Both the position numbers and the translations under genes were made by a program. The notes under the pieces were generated by a model that had not been told where the DNA came from, did not search any database, and was given only the letters and a program-made list of their open reading frames with translations. 64,000 bases of DNA from Gracilimonas sp034520725 (GTDB taxonomy: Bacteria > Bacteroidota > Rhodothermia > Balneolales > Balneolaceae). Shown in pieces: positions 1-7,467 of this stretch (within the stretch, counting starts at the first letter, position 1; each line of letters opens with the position of its first letter). The stretch spans positions 124,001-188,000 of the forward strand of contig JAXHNH010000001.1 of NCBI GenBank assembly GCA_034520725.1, read 5' to 3'.

Positions 1-178
1 GGGTGGCACGTATAAGCCATCAGGAGCCGGCGGGGGAGATATTGGAATTGCTTTTTGTAGCAGCCCTGACTGCATGAATAGAATCAGAAATACAATTGAG
101 GACAGCATGTTTGACCTTATGAATCTTGAAGTTCAGAACAAAGGGGTTCAGATCTCCGAACATAAAGAAATTGGGTAA
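1..178 (+). CDS. Phosphomevalonate kinase, C-terminal fragment (cut by window start)
   Basis: The reading frame is open from base 2 to the TAA at 176-178 and encodes about 58 residues. It contains KPSGAGGGDIGIAF, which matches the glycine-rich C-terminal motif of GHMP-family phosphomevalonate kinases (usually KxSGAGGGDCGIA). The enzyme phosphorylates mevalonate 5-phosphate in the mevalonate route to isopentenyl diphosphate. The next gene, 75 bp downstream on the same strand, encodes HMG-CoA reductase plus mevalonate kinase, which supports the call. The start and most of the gene lie outside the window. Another GHMP kinase such as diphosphomevalonate decarboxylase is possible but fits the motif less well. 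Confidence 0.75.
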   Translation, partial: GGTYKPSGAGGGDIGIAFCSSPDCMNRIRNTIEDSMFDLMNLEVQNKGVQISEHKEIG

Positions 179-253
179 TTAAACCCTGTTTGATTGAATT
201 CTTACCTTTTTGAGCACCAGTAGTACGAACTGTTTCGGATAAATTATTTACAG

Positions 254-2527
254 ATGAGCAACAACGACAAATCCCGGATACCAAAGTTTTATAAATACAG
301 TGTTGAAAACAGGCTGGATATTCTCAGAGAAAATGAGATCCTGAGTCAGGAAGATTATATTGCCCTGCGCGAGCAAATGCATTTACTTACGCAGGATGAT
401 GCCGACAAGATGATCGAAAACGTGATCGGTGTGTTTGGTCTGCCAATGGGATTGGGGCTCAACTTTTTGATCAACAATAAGCCGTACATCGTGCCGATGG
501 TTGTTGAGGAGCCGTCTATTCTGGCTGCTGTCAGTTCTGCCGCCAAGGTTGTAAGAAATGCGGGTGGATTTGAGGTTGAATCTGATGCCCCGATCCTTAT
601 CGGACAGATCCAACTGGTGGATGTACGTCACCCCATGAAAGTTCGCCATACCATTCTTCAGGAAAAAAAGGAGATCCTGAATCTGGCCAACAGCCTTCAT
701 CCGAATATGGTTAAACGCGGTGGCGGTGCCGTAGATCTGGAAGTAATGATCCATCAGCAGGACCGGCATCCGGGAAGCATGGTTGTGGTTCATTTACTGG
801 TAGATACGCGAGACGCCATGGGAGCAAACCTTGTGAACAGTATGTGTGAAGGAGTTGCACCTCTTATTGAGAAGATGTCAGGCTCCAAAGTCTATCTGCG
901 AATTTTATCTAATCTGACTGACCGTGCTATGGTTCGGGCAAAATGTGAGATCCCAACTGAGTACCTTAATTTCAATGATTCATCAGGCAGTGAGGTTCGT
1001 GATGGTATCATTCGGGCTGCAGAATTTGCGGCTATCGACCCATATCGTGCTTCAACACACAATAAAGGCATCATGAACGGGATCGATCCGCTTGCCATTG
1101 CTACCGGTAATGACTGGAGAGCTATTGAAGCAGCGGCTCATGCTTATGCATCCAGAAGTGGGAGATACACTTCACTGACCAACTGGTTCAAAAACGATAA
1201 AGGAGACCTTGTTGGTACCATTGATATTCCACTGAAGGTGGGAACCGTAGGGGGGTCACTCAAATCCAACAAAGCCGTAGGCATAGCTCATCGAATTTTG
1301 GGTATTGAATCTGCCACTGAATTGGCAGAAGTGATGGGTGCTGTAGGGCTGGCACAAAACTTCTCTGCTTTACGGTCTTTGGGAACTGAAGGTATTCAGC
1401 GTGGTCACATGACCTTGCATGCCAGAAGTGTGGCCAGTACAGCCGGCGCCCCTGCTGATCTATTTGAGGAAGTACTTGAACGGTTGGTTGAAAGTGGTGA
1501 GATCAAGGTTTGGAAAGCCAAGGAGATCATAGAGGATCTTCAAAAAGAGAAGATGATCGGAGCAGTTTCTGCACCTGCTAAGGACGAAGACAAGGATATG
1601 TCTTTTGGATTCGGTAAGATCATACTGACCGGTGAGCACTCTGTGGTTCACGGAACCCATGCGGTAGCAGCACCAATCACCCTAAAAATGAAAGCGAAGG
1701 TCTGGGATCATGACAAAGGAGTAAGGTTATTGATCCCAAGGTGGGGAGTAGAACAAACCATAGAGTTTGGCGCTGATCACAAATATTCCATTTACAAGTC
1801 GCTTGAAATGATCCTGGATCACCTGGACCTGCGTGAAAAAAGCATGAATATCGAAGTATTCCCGGAAGTACCGCGCGCTATGGGTATGGGCGGATCGGCA
1901 GCGCTAGCTGTGGCCATCATTCGTGCCTTGAATGAACATTTTGATCTCGGTTTGGGAGACGATGATGTGCGGCAGCTTTCATTTCAATCTGAGGATATCG
2001 TACATGGTGGTGCTTCTGGAATCGATAACACTGTGTCTACCTACGGAAATCTGATCACCTATCAGAAAGGCACGCCACCAGATATGCAAACCATCATCCT
2101 GAATGAATCTATTCCAATAGTTATCGGATTAAGTGGGGTTGAAAGCATGACCTCTAAAATGGTAAAACAGGTGCGAGAGCAATCTGAAAAATATCCGAAG
2201 TGGTATAAGCAGATCTTCAAACAAATGGATGAACTTGCCATTGCATCAAAAGAAGCCATTGAGCAGCGTGATCTCGATGAACTGGGCATGATCATGAACA
2301 TGAATCACGGTTTTCTGAATATTTTGGGTGTGTCCTGTCCTGAGGTGGAGGAATTGATTGAGATCGCCCGACAAAATGGAGCCCTTGGAGCCAAGCTCAC
2401 CGGTGGTGGCGGAGGCGGTGCTATGATCGCATTATGTGATTCAGAAAAAACTCAGAAGGTGATTCAGAAGGAAATGCATAAAGCAGGTTATGACGCCCTT
2501 ATCACTGAGATCAAAAGCAACAAATAG
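254..2527 (+). CDS. Fused class II HMG-CoA reductase - mevalonate kinase
   Basis: One 757-residue frame carries two mevalonate-pathway enzymes. Residues 1 to about 430 are a class II 3-hydroxy-3-methylglutaryl-CoA reductase: VVEEPSI with the catalytic Glu near 85-86, THNKGIMNGIDPLAIATGND with Lys271 and Asp287, and RGHMTLHA with the His near 385-389. After a short charged linker, residues 449-757 are a GHMP-type mevalonate kinase: FGKIILTGEHSVVHG at the N-terminus, the ATP loop PRAMGMGGSAALA, ASGIDNTVS, and the C-terminal GAKLTGGGGGGAMIAL. The two activities make mevalonate from HMG-CoA and then phosphorylate it; they are consecutive steps. Met449 could in principle be a native kinase start, but the frame is continuous with no stop. 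The phosphomevalonate kinase upstream is probably in the same operon. Confidence 0.9.
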   Translation: MSNNDKSRIPKFYKYSVENRLDILRENEILSQEDYIALREQMHLLTQDDADKMIENVIGVFGLPMGLGLNFLINNKPYIVPMVVEEPSILAAVSSAAKVVRNAGGFEVESDAPILIGQIQLVDVRHPMKVRHTILQEKKEILNLANSLHPNMVKRGGGAVDLEVMIHQQDRHPGSMVVVHLLVDTRDAMGANLVNSMCEGVAPLIEKMSGSKVYLRILSNLTDRAMVRAKCEIPTEYLNFNDSSGSEVRDGIIRAAEFAAIDPYRASTHNKGIMNGIDPLAIATGNDWRAIEAAAHAYASRSGRYTSLTNWFKNDKGDLVGTIDIPLKVGTVGGSLKSNKAVGIAHRILGIESATELAEVMGAVGLAQNFSALRSLGTEGIQRGHMTLHARSVASTAGAPADLFEEVLERLVESGEIKVWKAKEIIEDLQKEKMIGAVSAPAKDEDKDMSFGFGKIILTGEHSVVHGTHAVAAPITLKMKAKVWDHDKGVRLLIPRWGVEQTIEFGADHKYSIYKSLEMILDHLDLREKSMNIEVFPEVPRAMGMGGSAALAVAIIRALNEHFDLGLGDDDVRQLSFQSEDIVHGGASGIDNTVSTYGNLITYQKGTPPDMQTIILNESIPIVIGLSGVESMTSKMVKQVREQSEKYPKWYKQIFKQMDELAIASKEAIEQRDLDELGMIMNMNHGFLNILGVSCPEVEELIEIARQNGALGAKLTGGGGGGAMIALCDSEKTQKVIQKEMHKAGYDALITEIKSNK

Positions 2528-2626
2528 GTTATATCTAAATTTCTGACCCGGGCCTATTTTCAAAATGAAAACTGAAATATTCTCTTTATTTTAGTTTTAT
2601 TGCCACTCGCTCATACACCCCCATTA

Positions 2627-2650
2627 GTTTTGTGACATATATCACAAAAC
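2627..2650. promoter_or_regulatory. CRP/FNR-type palindrome upstream of the ArsR-rhodanese operon
   Basis: GTTTTGTGA-N6-TCACAAAAC is a perfect 9-bp inverted repeat containing TGTGA-N6-TCACA, the textbook CRP consensus. The symmetry extends to about 12 bp per arm with one mismatch. It lies 150 bp before the 2800 start and 100 bp after the stop of the upstream gene, so it most likely acts on the operon at 2800. The symmetry is seen directly. Which CRP/FNR family member binds it is unknown. Confidence 0.6.
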
Positions 2651-2728
2651 CAACTAAAGCTTATCCAGTAGGGGTATTCTTAAGTCAATTATTTACAGTT
2701 AATTAAGATTTATATATGCTGTGAAAAA

Positions 2729-2754
2729 TTCATTCAATAATTTCATTGAATGAA
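2729..2754. promoter_or_regulatory. Probable ArsR-family operator (autoregulation)
   Basis: TTCATTCAAT-N6-ATTGAATGAA is a perfect 10-bp inverted repeat that ends 45 bp before the start codon of the ArsR-type regulator at 2800. Winged-helix ArsR/SmtB repressors bind AT-rich inverted repeats of this form in their own promoters. Self-repression by the downstream gene product is inferred from position and symmetry. Confidence 0.6.
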
Positions 2755-2799
2755 GGTTGAAGAGTGTGTATTCTTAAATGCATCAAAAAAAGAAAGTAA

Positions 2800-3459
2800 A
2801 TGAAGACACGGGAATTTAAAAAGAAATTATACAAGCAGTTGGCTGTGGTCACAAAGGCATTGTCAAATCCAATCCGGCTCGAGATCCTTGACTTGATTGC
2901 ACAGGGTGCAGTTCCTGTGGAATACATTGCAGAACAAATAGATCAGCCGGTAGCCAATGCTTCTCAGCATTTACAGGTATTGAAAAAATCCGGATTAGTG
3001 GAAACCGAAAGAAGAGGTAAGTATAATTATTACCGTTTAGCAAGTAGGGAGGTGTACGTTGTTTGGAGCTCTCTTCGAAATATTGGGTTCACTAGAAATT
3101 CTGAGATCTCAAATTTACTGGAAGATTACAGAAGTAAAAAAGAAGGTCTGAAAATGATATCACGGGATGAACTTCTTAAGAAAATGGAAAAGAATGAGGT
3201 TTATCTGATCGATGTGCGTCCCAGCGAAGAGTATGAGCTTGGGCATATTAGGGATGCGGTTTCTATTCCACAAATGGAATTAGGTGAGCGATTAGACGAG
3301 GTACCGACAGAAAAGGAGATCGTGGCCTATTGCAGGGGACCGTTATGCCTTATGGCAGATGAAGCAGTTCGGTTTTTGAATATGAATGGGTTTATGGCTA
3401 AAAGACTGGAATATAGTTTTCCTGAATGGAAGGAAAATGGCTTGCCCATAGAGCAGTAA
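2800..3459 (+). CDS. ArsR-family HTH regulator fused to a rhodanese domain
   Basis: The 219-residue protein has an ArsR/SmtB winged helix at about residues 10-95 (ALSNPIRLEILDLI, then NASQHLQVLKKSGLVETERRG) and a rhodanese domain at about 120-215 (LIDVRPSEEYELGHI, then the active loop CRGPLC). The ArsR part has no Cys and none of the classic metal-binding motif. The only cysteines in the protein are Cys178 and Cys183 of the rhodanese loop. This suggests that a persulfide on that loop is the signal, as opposed to a metal. The fusion resembles the E. coli YgaV regulator joined to the YgaP rhodanese, while the YgaP-type membrane domain is a separate gene downstream. An ArsR-like operator precedes the gene, so it probably represses its own operon. 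Confidence 0.85.
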   Translation: MKTREFKKKLYKQLAVVTKALSNPIRLEILDLIAQGAVPVEYIAEQIDQPVANASQHLQVLKKSGLVETERRGKYNYYRLASREVYVVWSSLRNIGFTRNSEISNLLEDYRSKKEGLKMISRDELLKKMEKNEVYLIDVRPSEEYELGHIRDAVSIPQMELGERLDEVPTEKEIVAYCRGPLCLMADEAVRFLNMNGFMAKRLEYSFPEWKENGLPIEQ

Positions 3460-3489
3460 AAGAAATTCAAACAAATAAATAACAGAACA

Positions 3490-4647
3490 ATGGACAAAAC
3501 AATTTTGGTATTAGGCGGAGGAATTGGCGGAATTAATGCAGCCAAGGAACTCAATAGAAAAATTGGCAATGAAGATGGGATAAACCTGGCACGGATCCTG
3601 GTTTTTGAGAGGAATGAGCAGAATGTTTTTGCTCCTTCACTCACCTGGCTCATGGTCGGTAAAAGAGAAGAAGAACAGGTGTATCGGGAAACAAAAGAAG
3701 CTGAAGTTGGCGGTATCGAATTTATTTTTGGTGAGATCGAGTCTGTGGATCCGGAAAACAGGGTTGTTACAATAAATGGAGAGAAGTACGAGGGTGATTA
3801 TATGATCATTTCCCTTGGAGTGGAACAATCTTCGGAGCATCATCTTGATGAGGTAGGCCATAATTTCTATACCATTGAAGGAGCGTCTTCTTTTTATGAT
3901 AAGCTGGAAGACTTTGAGGGCGGTAAAATTGCCATTACAGTTTCTTCACTTCCCTATAAATCACCCGTGGCGCCTTATGAAGCCGCAATGCTTATAGATA
4001 GTTATCTGCAGGAAAAAGGGGTTAGAGGAAGATCAGAGATCACACTATATACACCGGAATCTAAACCGATGCCTTTTGCCGGTAAAGAGATATCTGATAA
4101 TGTAAAACAGCTCATGGAATCAAGGGGTATAAAATATATGCCGAACCATCAACTGATTGCCGGCTCAGAAAATACACTTTCATTTAAAACAGATTCTGAG
4201 GAGCGAAAAGAAGTCGAGTTTGACCTGCTTACATTCACTCCGGACCATAAATGTCCGTCTGTTATAGGGAAGACGGATTTGGCAGGGGATTCAGGGTGGA
4301 TCAAAGTTAATGAGAAATCGCTGGAAACGAAGTTCCCGAATGTATATGCCATTGGTGATATCATATCAATTGATACAGAAGATGGACAGAGCCTTCCGAA
4401 ATCAGGAGTTCTTGCGCAGCATCAGGGAGATATCGTAGCACATAATATAGCCAGAGATATTTATGGTAAATCAGCTAATAAGTCCTTTGAAGGAAAGGGT
4501 GATTACATACTTGATCTGGGAGATGACAAAGCTCAAAAAGTAAAAGGGAATTTCTACAAGAACGACCTTGAGTTGAAAAAATCAGGAATTATCAGGCACT
4601 GGGAGAAAGTACTGACTGAGAAATCATGGTTTATCAAGAATTTTTAA
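3490..4647 (+). CDS. Sulfide:quinone reductase-like FAD oxidoreductase
   Basis: The 385-residue flavoprotein starts with LVLGGGIGGINAAKEL, an FAD-binding GxGxxG fold, and has a late FAD motif KFPNVYAIGDI. The overall pattern is that of the sulfide:quinone reductase / flavocytochrome c sulfide dehydrogenase group, including PYKSPVAPYEAAML near residues 155-168. In sulfide-oxidising members the Ser158 position in this motif is a redox Cys. The whole protein has one Cys (Cys255), so a catalytic disulfide as in classical SQR cannot form. It may reduce or oxidise another sulfur species or quinone. It sits 30 bp after the ArsR-rhodanese gene and probably shares its transcript. Confidence 0.7.
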   Translation: MDKTILVLGGGIGGINAAKELNRKIGNEDGINLARILVFERNEQNVFAPSLTWLMVGKREEEQVYRETKEAEVGGIEFIFGEIESVDPENRVVTINGEKYEGDYMIISLGVEQSSEHHLDEVGHNFYTIEGASSFYDKLEDFEGGKIAITVSSLPYKSPVAPYEAAMLIDSYLQEKGVRGRSEITLYTPESKPMPFAGKEISDNVKQLMESRGIKYMPNHQLIAGSENTLSFKTDSEERKEVEFDLLTFTPDHKCPSVIGKTDLAGDSGWIKVNEKSLETKFPNVYAIGDIISIDTEDGQSLPKSGVLAQHQGDIVAHNIARDIYGKSANKSFEGKGDYILDLGDDKAQKVKGNFYKNDLELKKSGIIRHWEKVLTEKSWFIKNF

Positions 4648-4680
4648 ACGGACTTCAAAAATAATTTCAAAAATATAAAA

Positions 4681-4896
4681 ATGGACAAATTCTCAAGGAC
4701 GATACGTTTTTTTGCGGGCTTTATGGTCACTTTAAGTTTGATTCTGGCACATTTTGTATCAACATACTGGCTTTTACTCACCTTATTTGTGGGACTAAAT
4801 CTAATGCAGTCGACTTATACAGGATGGTGTCTTGCAGGCAAAATAATCCGAAAATTCGATCTGGGTTTTAAAGAGGGAAAGACTTGCAGGGTCTAA
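4681..4896 (+). CDS. DUF2892 (YgaP-type) small inner-membrane protein
   Basis: The 71-residue protein has two hydrophobic helices (about residues 8-28 and 30-48) and the pattern typical of DUF2892: GLNLMQSTYTGWC followed by a basic tail. In YgaP this domain is fused to a rhodanese. Here it follows an ArsR-rhodanese gene and a sulfur-type flavoprotein in the same orientation with short gaps. Cys residues at the end of helix 2 and in the tail might take part in sulfur handling, which is inference. Confidence 0.75.
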   Translation: MDKFSRTIRFFAGFMVTLSLILAHFVSTYWLLLTLFVGLNLMQSTYTGWCLAGKIIRKFDLGFKEGKTCRV

Positions 4897-4936
4897 TCAT
4901 AAAATTATATAAATAACCAATAAACAATAGTTTAAA

Positions 4937-6301
4937 ATGAATAATGAAAAGTTATATGTACTTGGAGTATGTCTGCTTTTAGGGGCTTTAATGATGCCTT
5001 TCAACCTGAATGCACAACATAATTCAGAAGTAGCCAACCGACTTTCTCTATCACTTGAGGAAGCAACAGAAATAGCACTCGATCAGAATTACGATATCGA
5101 ACAAGCAGGCTATGATGTTGACAAAAGCCGGGCTCAATTTCAACAGACCAATGCAGTATTTCTGCCTCAGATTTCCTTTGAATATAACGCCATTTCAACG
5201 GATGATCCGCTCAACGTATTTGGCTTTAAATTGAAACAGGAAGTAGTGTCTCAGCAGGATTTCAATCCTGTCTTGTTAAATGACCCGGATGCATACGAGA
5301 ATTACAGTGCGAAGTTTGAGGTCCGACAGCCACTGATCAATCCGGATATGTTCCTTCAGCGAAGTGCGGTGAAAAGTCAACTTAACTCTGCAAACGAACA
5401 ACTCGCGGGAAGAAAGAATCATGTGCGATTTCAGGTTCGCCAGCAATATTACAACCTGATATTGCATATAGAACAAATAGATGTATTGGATGCCGCTCTA
5501 AAAACAGCCGGTGAACACCGACGTCAGGCTCAAAATTATTTTGAAGAGGGATTGATCAGCAAGGAGGATTACCTGGCTGCAAAGGTCTATGAGCTTGACA
5601 TGGAAAGTCGAAAGCTGCAGACACAGAATGCTTTGGACAAGGTTCAGGAAGACCTTGCCCTGCTACTTGGCTTGGATGGAGCTGTAACCATCAGCCCAAC
5701 AGATGAACTGAATTATGAACTGGTGCCTGAAGTTTCGATCGCAACATCAGGTTTTGAGGTGAATAATGCCCAGACGAGGGCCATTGAATATCGGGTGCAA
5801 GCGGCAAAAAAAATGGTCAGAGCTTCAGAATTCAGCTTCATTCCTAAGATAAATTTATTTGGAAGCTACGAATTCAATGATAATGATTTTGTAGGATTTG
5901 ATGCTTCCTCATACATGATAGGGGCAAATCTTAGATGGGACATTTTCTCAGGATTCAGCAAGGTTGGAAAGGTTATGGAGGCAAAAGCCGATTACCGAAA
6001 AGCTCAGAGCATGCAGGAAAGTCACCGCATTGATCAGGAGAATAAAGTACGCCAAGCCGTTCGCTCTATTGATCATGCAACCAAGCAGATCACATTAACA
6101 GAACAAGCCATTGAGCAATCAACTGAGGATGTAAAGATCAGAACGAATCGCTATGTGGAAGGCATGGAAAGAACAACCGACCTGCTTGAAGCCGAAACGA
6201 AATTAGCGGAAGCAAAACTGAAACAGGTGATGGCACTGTACCAATACAACATGAGTATCGCAGCTCTTGAAATGCTGCTCGAACAAGATTTTAAAAATTA
6301 A
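4937..6301 (+). CDS. TolC-family outer-membrane efflux channel
   Basis: The 454-residue protein has a signal peptide (hydrophobic stretch ending near NLNAQ at 27) and then SLSLEEATEIALDQNYDIEQA, the usual opening of outer-membrane efflux proteins. Long alpha-helical stretches rich in Ala, Gln and Glu alternate with short beta segments (PQISFEYNA; KINLFGSYEF) in the duplicated TolC pattern. It is the outer-membrane part of the tripartite pump whose adaptor and RND permease follow immediately. Confidence 0.88.
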   Translation: MNNEKLYVLGVCLLLGALMMPFNLNAQHNSEVANRLSLSLEEATEIALDQNYDIEQAGYDVDKSRAQFQQTNAVFLPQISFEYNAISTDDPLNVFGFKLKQEVVSQQDFNPVLLNDPDAYENYSAKFEVRQPLINPDMFLQRSAVKSQLNSANEQLAGRKNHVRFQVRQQYYNLILHIEQIDVLDAALKTAGEHRRQAQNYFEEGLISKEDYLAAKVYELDMESRKLQTQNALDKVQEDLALLLGLDGAVTISPTDELNYELVPEVSIATSGFEVNNAQTRAIEYRVQAAKKMVRASEFSFIPKINLFGSYEFNDNDFVGFDASSYMIGANLRWDIFSGFSKVGKVMEAKADYRKAQSMQESHRIDQENKVRQAVRSIDHATKQITLTEQAIEQSTEDVKIRTNRYVEGMERTTDLLEAETKLAEAKLKQVMALYQYNMSIAALEMLLEQDFKN

Positions 6302-6320
6302 CAGCCAAACATTAATAACA

Positions 6321-7418
6321 ATGAATTATCTAATTAAAGACCGTATGAAATCCCTTTCGGCACTGCTCGCTCTTACATTCATGATAACAGTAGTTACCGG
6401 ATGCGGTTCAGATACTGAGACGATTGAATCAAGTCAGACAGTGGATGTCAAAGTGCAAACAGCATCTACATCTATGTCTGCTTCAACCCAAAGCTTTCCG
6501 GGTATGGTAGAGAGTGATAATCAGGCGAGCCTGAGTACTATTGTAATGGGAACCGTGACAGAAGTGCTCGTTGAAGTAGGAGAGAAAGTAAATAAAGGCG
6601 ATGTACTGATCCGGATCAAAGATGATCAGATCCTGGCACAAAAATCACAGCTTGAGGCCAACATGGTTCAGGCCAAAGCCAATCTTGAAAACACGGAAAA
6701 GAACTACAACCGCATTAAGAATCTGTATGCGGAAGAAAGTGCAACTTCCAAAGAGCTGGATGATATTTCAACTATGTATGAGATCGCCAAAGCGAACATG
6801 GATGCATTAAATGCACGCATGAATGAAGTCAATGAAATGCTAGCCTACACTACCATTCGTGCACCTTTTGATGGCGTGGTAGCCAGGAGATTTGTTTCTG
6901 AAGGCGATATGGCTGCACCGGGACATCCTTTGGTGGCTGTTGCAGATCCAGGGGCAATTAAGATCACGGCTAATGTTTCGGAGCAATGGATCGGTAAGAT
7001 AACTGAAGGTAGTGAAGTGAAAGTAAATATTGAATCTGCCGGAATTTACGATGCTTCCGCCACATTGATAGCGGTAAGTGAAGCAGGAGACCCAATGAGT
7101 CGGCAATTCGCTGTAGAAGCAAAACTCAATGATGATGAACTCTCAACCCATTTAAAAACCGGGATGTTCGCACAGATCGGCATGAATCTCGGTTCAGACG
7201 AAGCATTGTATGTACCTAAAGTAGCTTTGATAACAAGAGGTCAGCTTACCGGAATTTATACCCTCACTGATGATGATAAAGCTGTTTTGAGATGGGTAAG
7301 GCTCGGTCAAAGTTCAGGCGATCAGGTTGAGGTCCTTTCAGGACTTACTGCAGGTGAGCGATATATCGCAGAAGCCGATGAAAATATTCGTCAGGGATTG
7401 ACTCTAAACATTCAGTGA
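6321..7418 (+). CDS. RND efflux periplasmic adaptor (membrane-fusion lipoprotein)
   Basis: The start is taken at 6321, 19 bp after the TolC stop; 6345 is an alternative. An open frame extends back to 6267 but overlaps TolC. The N-terminus has a lipobox-like TVVTGC, so it is probably lipid-anchored. Motifs are MGTVTEVLVEVGEKVNKGDVLIRI (split lipoyl domain, residues about 75-98), an alpha-hairpin, TTIRAPFDGVVARRFVSEGD (second lipoyl half), and the beta-barrel domain. It links the TolC channel to the RND permease encoded next. Confidence 0.88.
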   Translation: MNYLIKDRMKSLSALLALTFMITVVTGCGSDTETIESSQTVDVKVQTASTSMSASTQSFPGMVESDNQASLSTIVMGTVTEVLVEVGEKVNKGDVLIRIKDDQILAQKSQLEANMVQAKANLENTEKNYNRIKNLYAEESATSKELDDISTMYEIAKANMDALNARMNEVNEMLAYTTIRAPFDGVVARRFVSEGDMAAPGHPLVAVADPGAIKITANVSEQWIGKITEGSEVKVNIESAGIYDASATLIAVSEAGDPMSRQFAVEAKLNDDELSTHLKTGMFAQIGMNLGSDEALYVPKVALITRGQLTGIYTLTDDDKAVLRWVRLGQSSGDQVEVLSGLTAGERYIAEADENIRQGLTLNIQ

Positions 7419-7467
7419 AACGATCAGTAATACAATTAAACAAGAATTTCCAAGGATATAGAATAAA

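Noticed and set aside
355..793. Minus-strand open frames opposite the HMG-CoA reductase domain
   Set aside because: The plus-strand frame has full domain matches; the opposite frames have no domain or start context.
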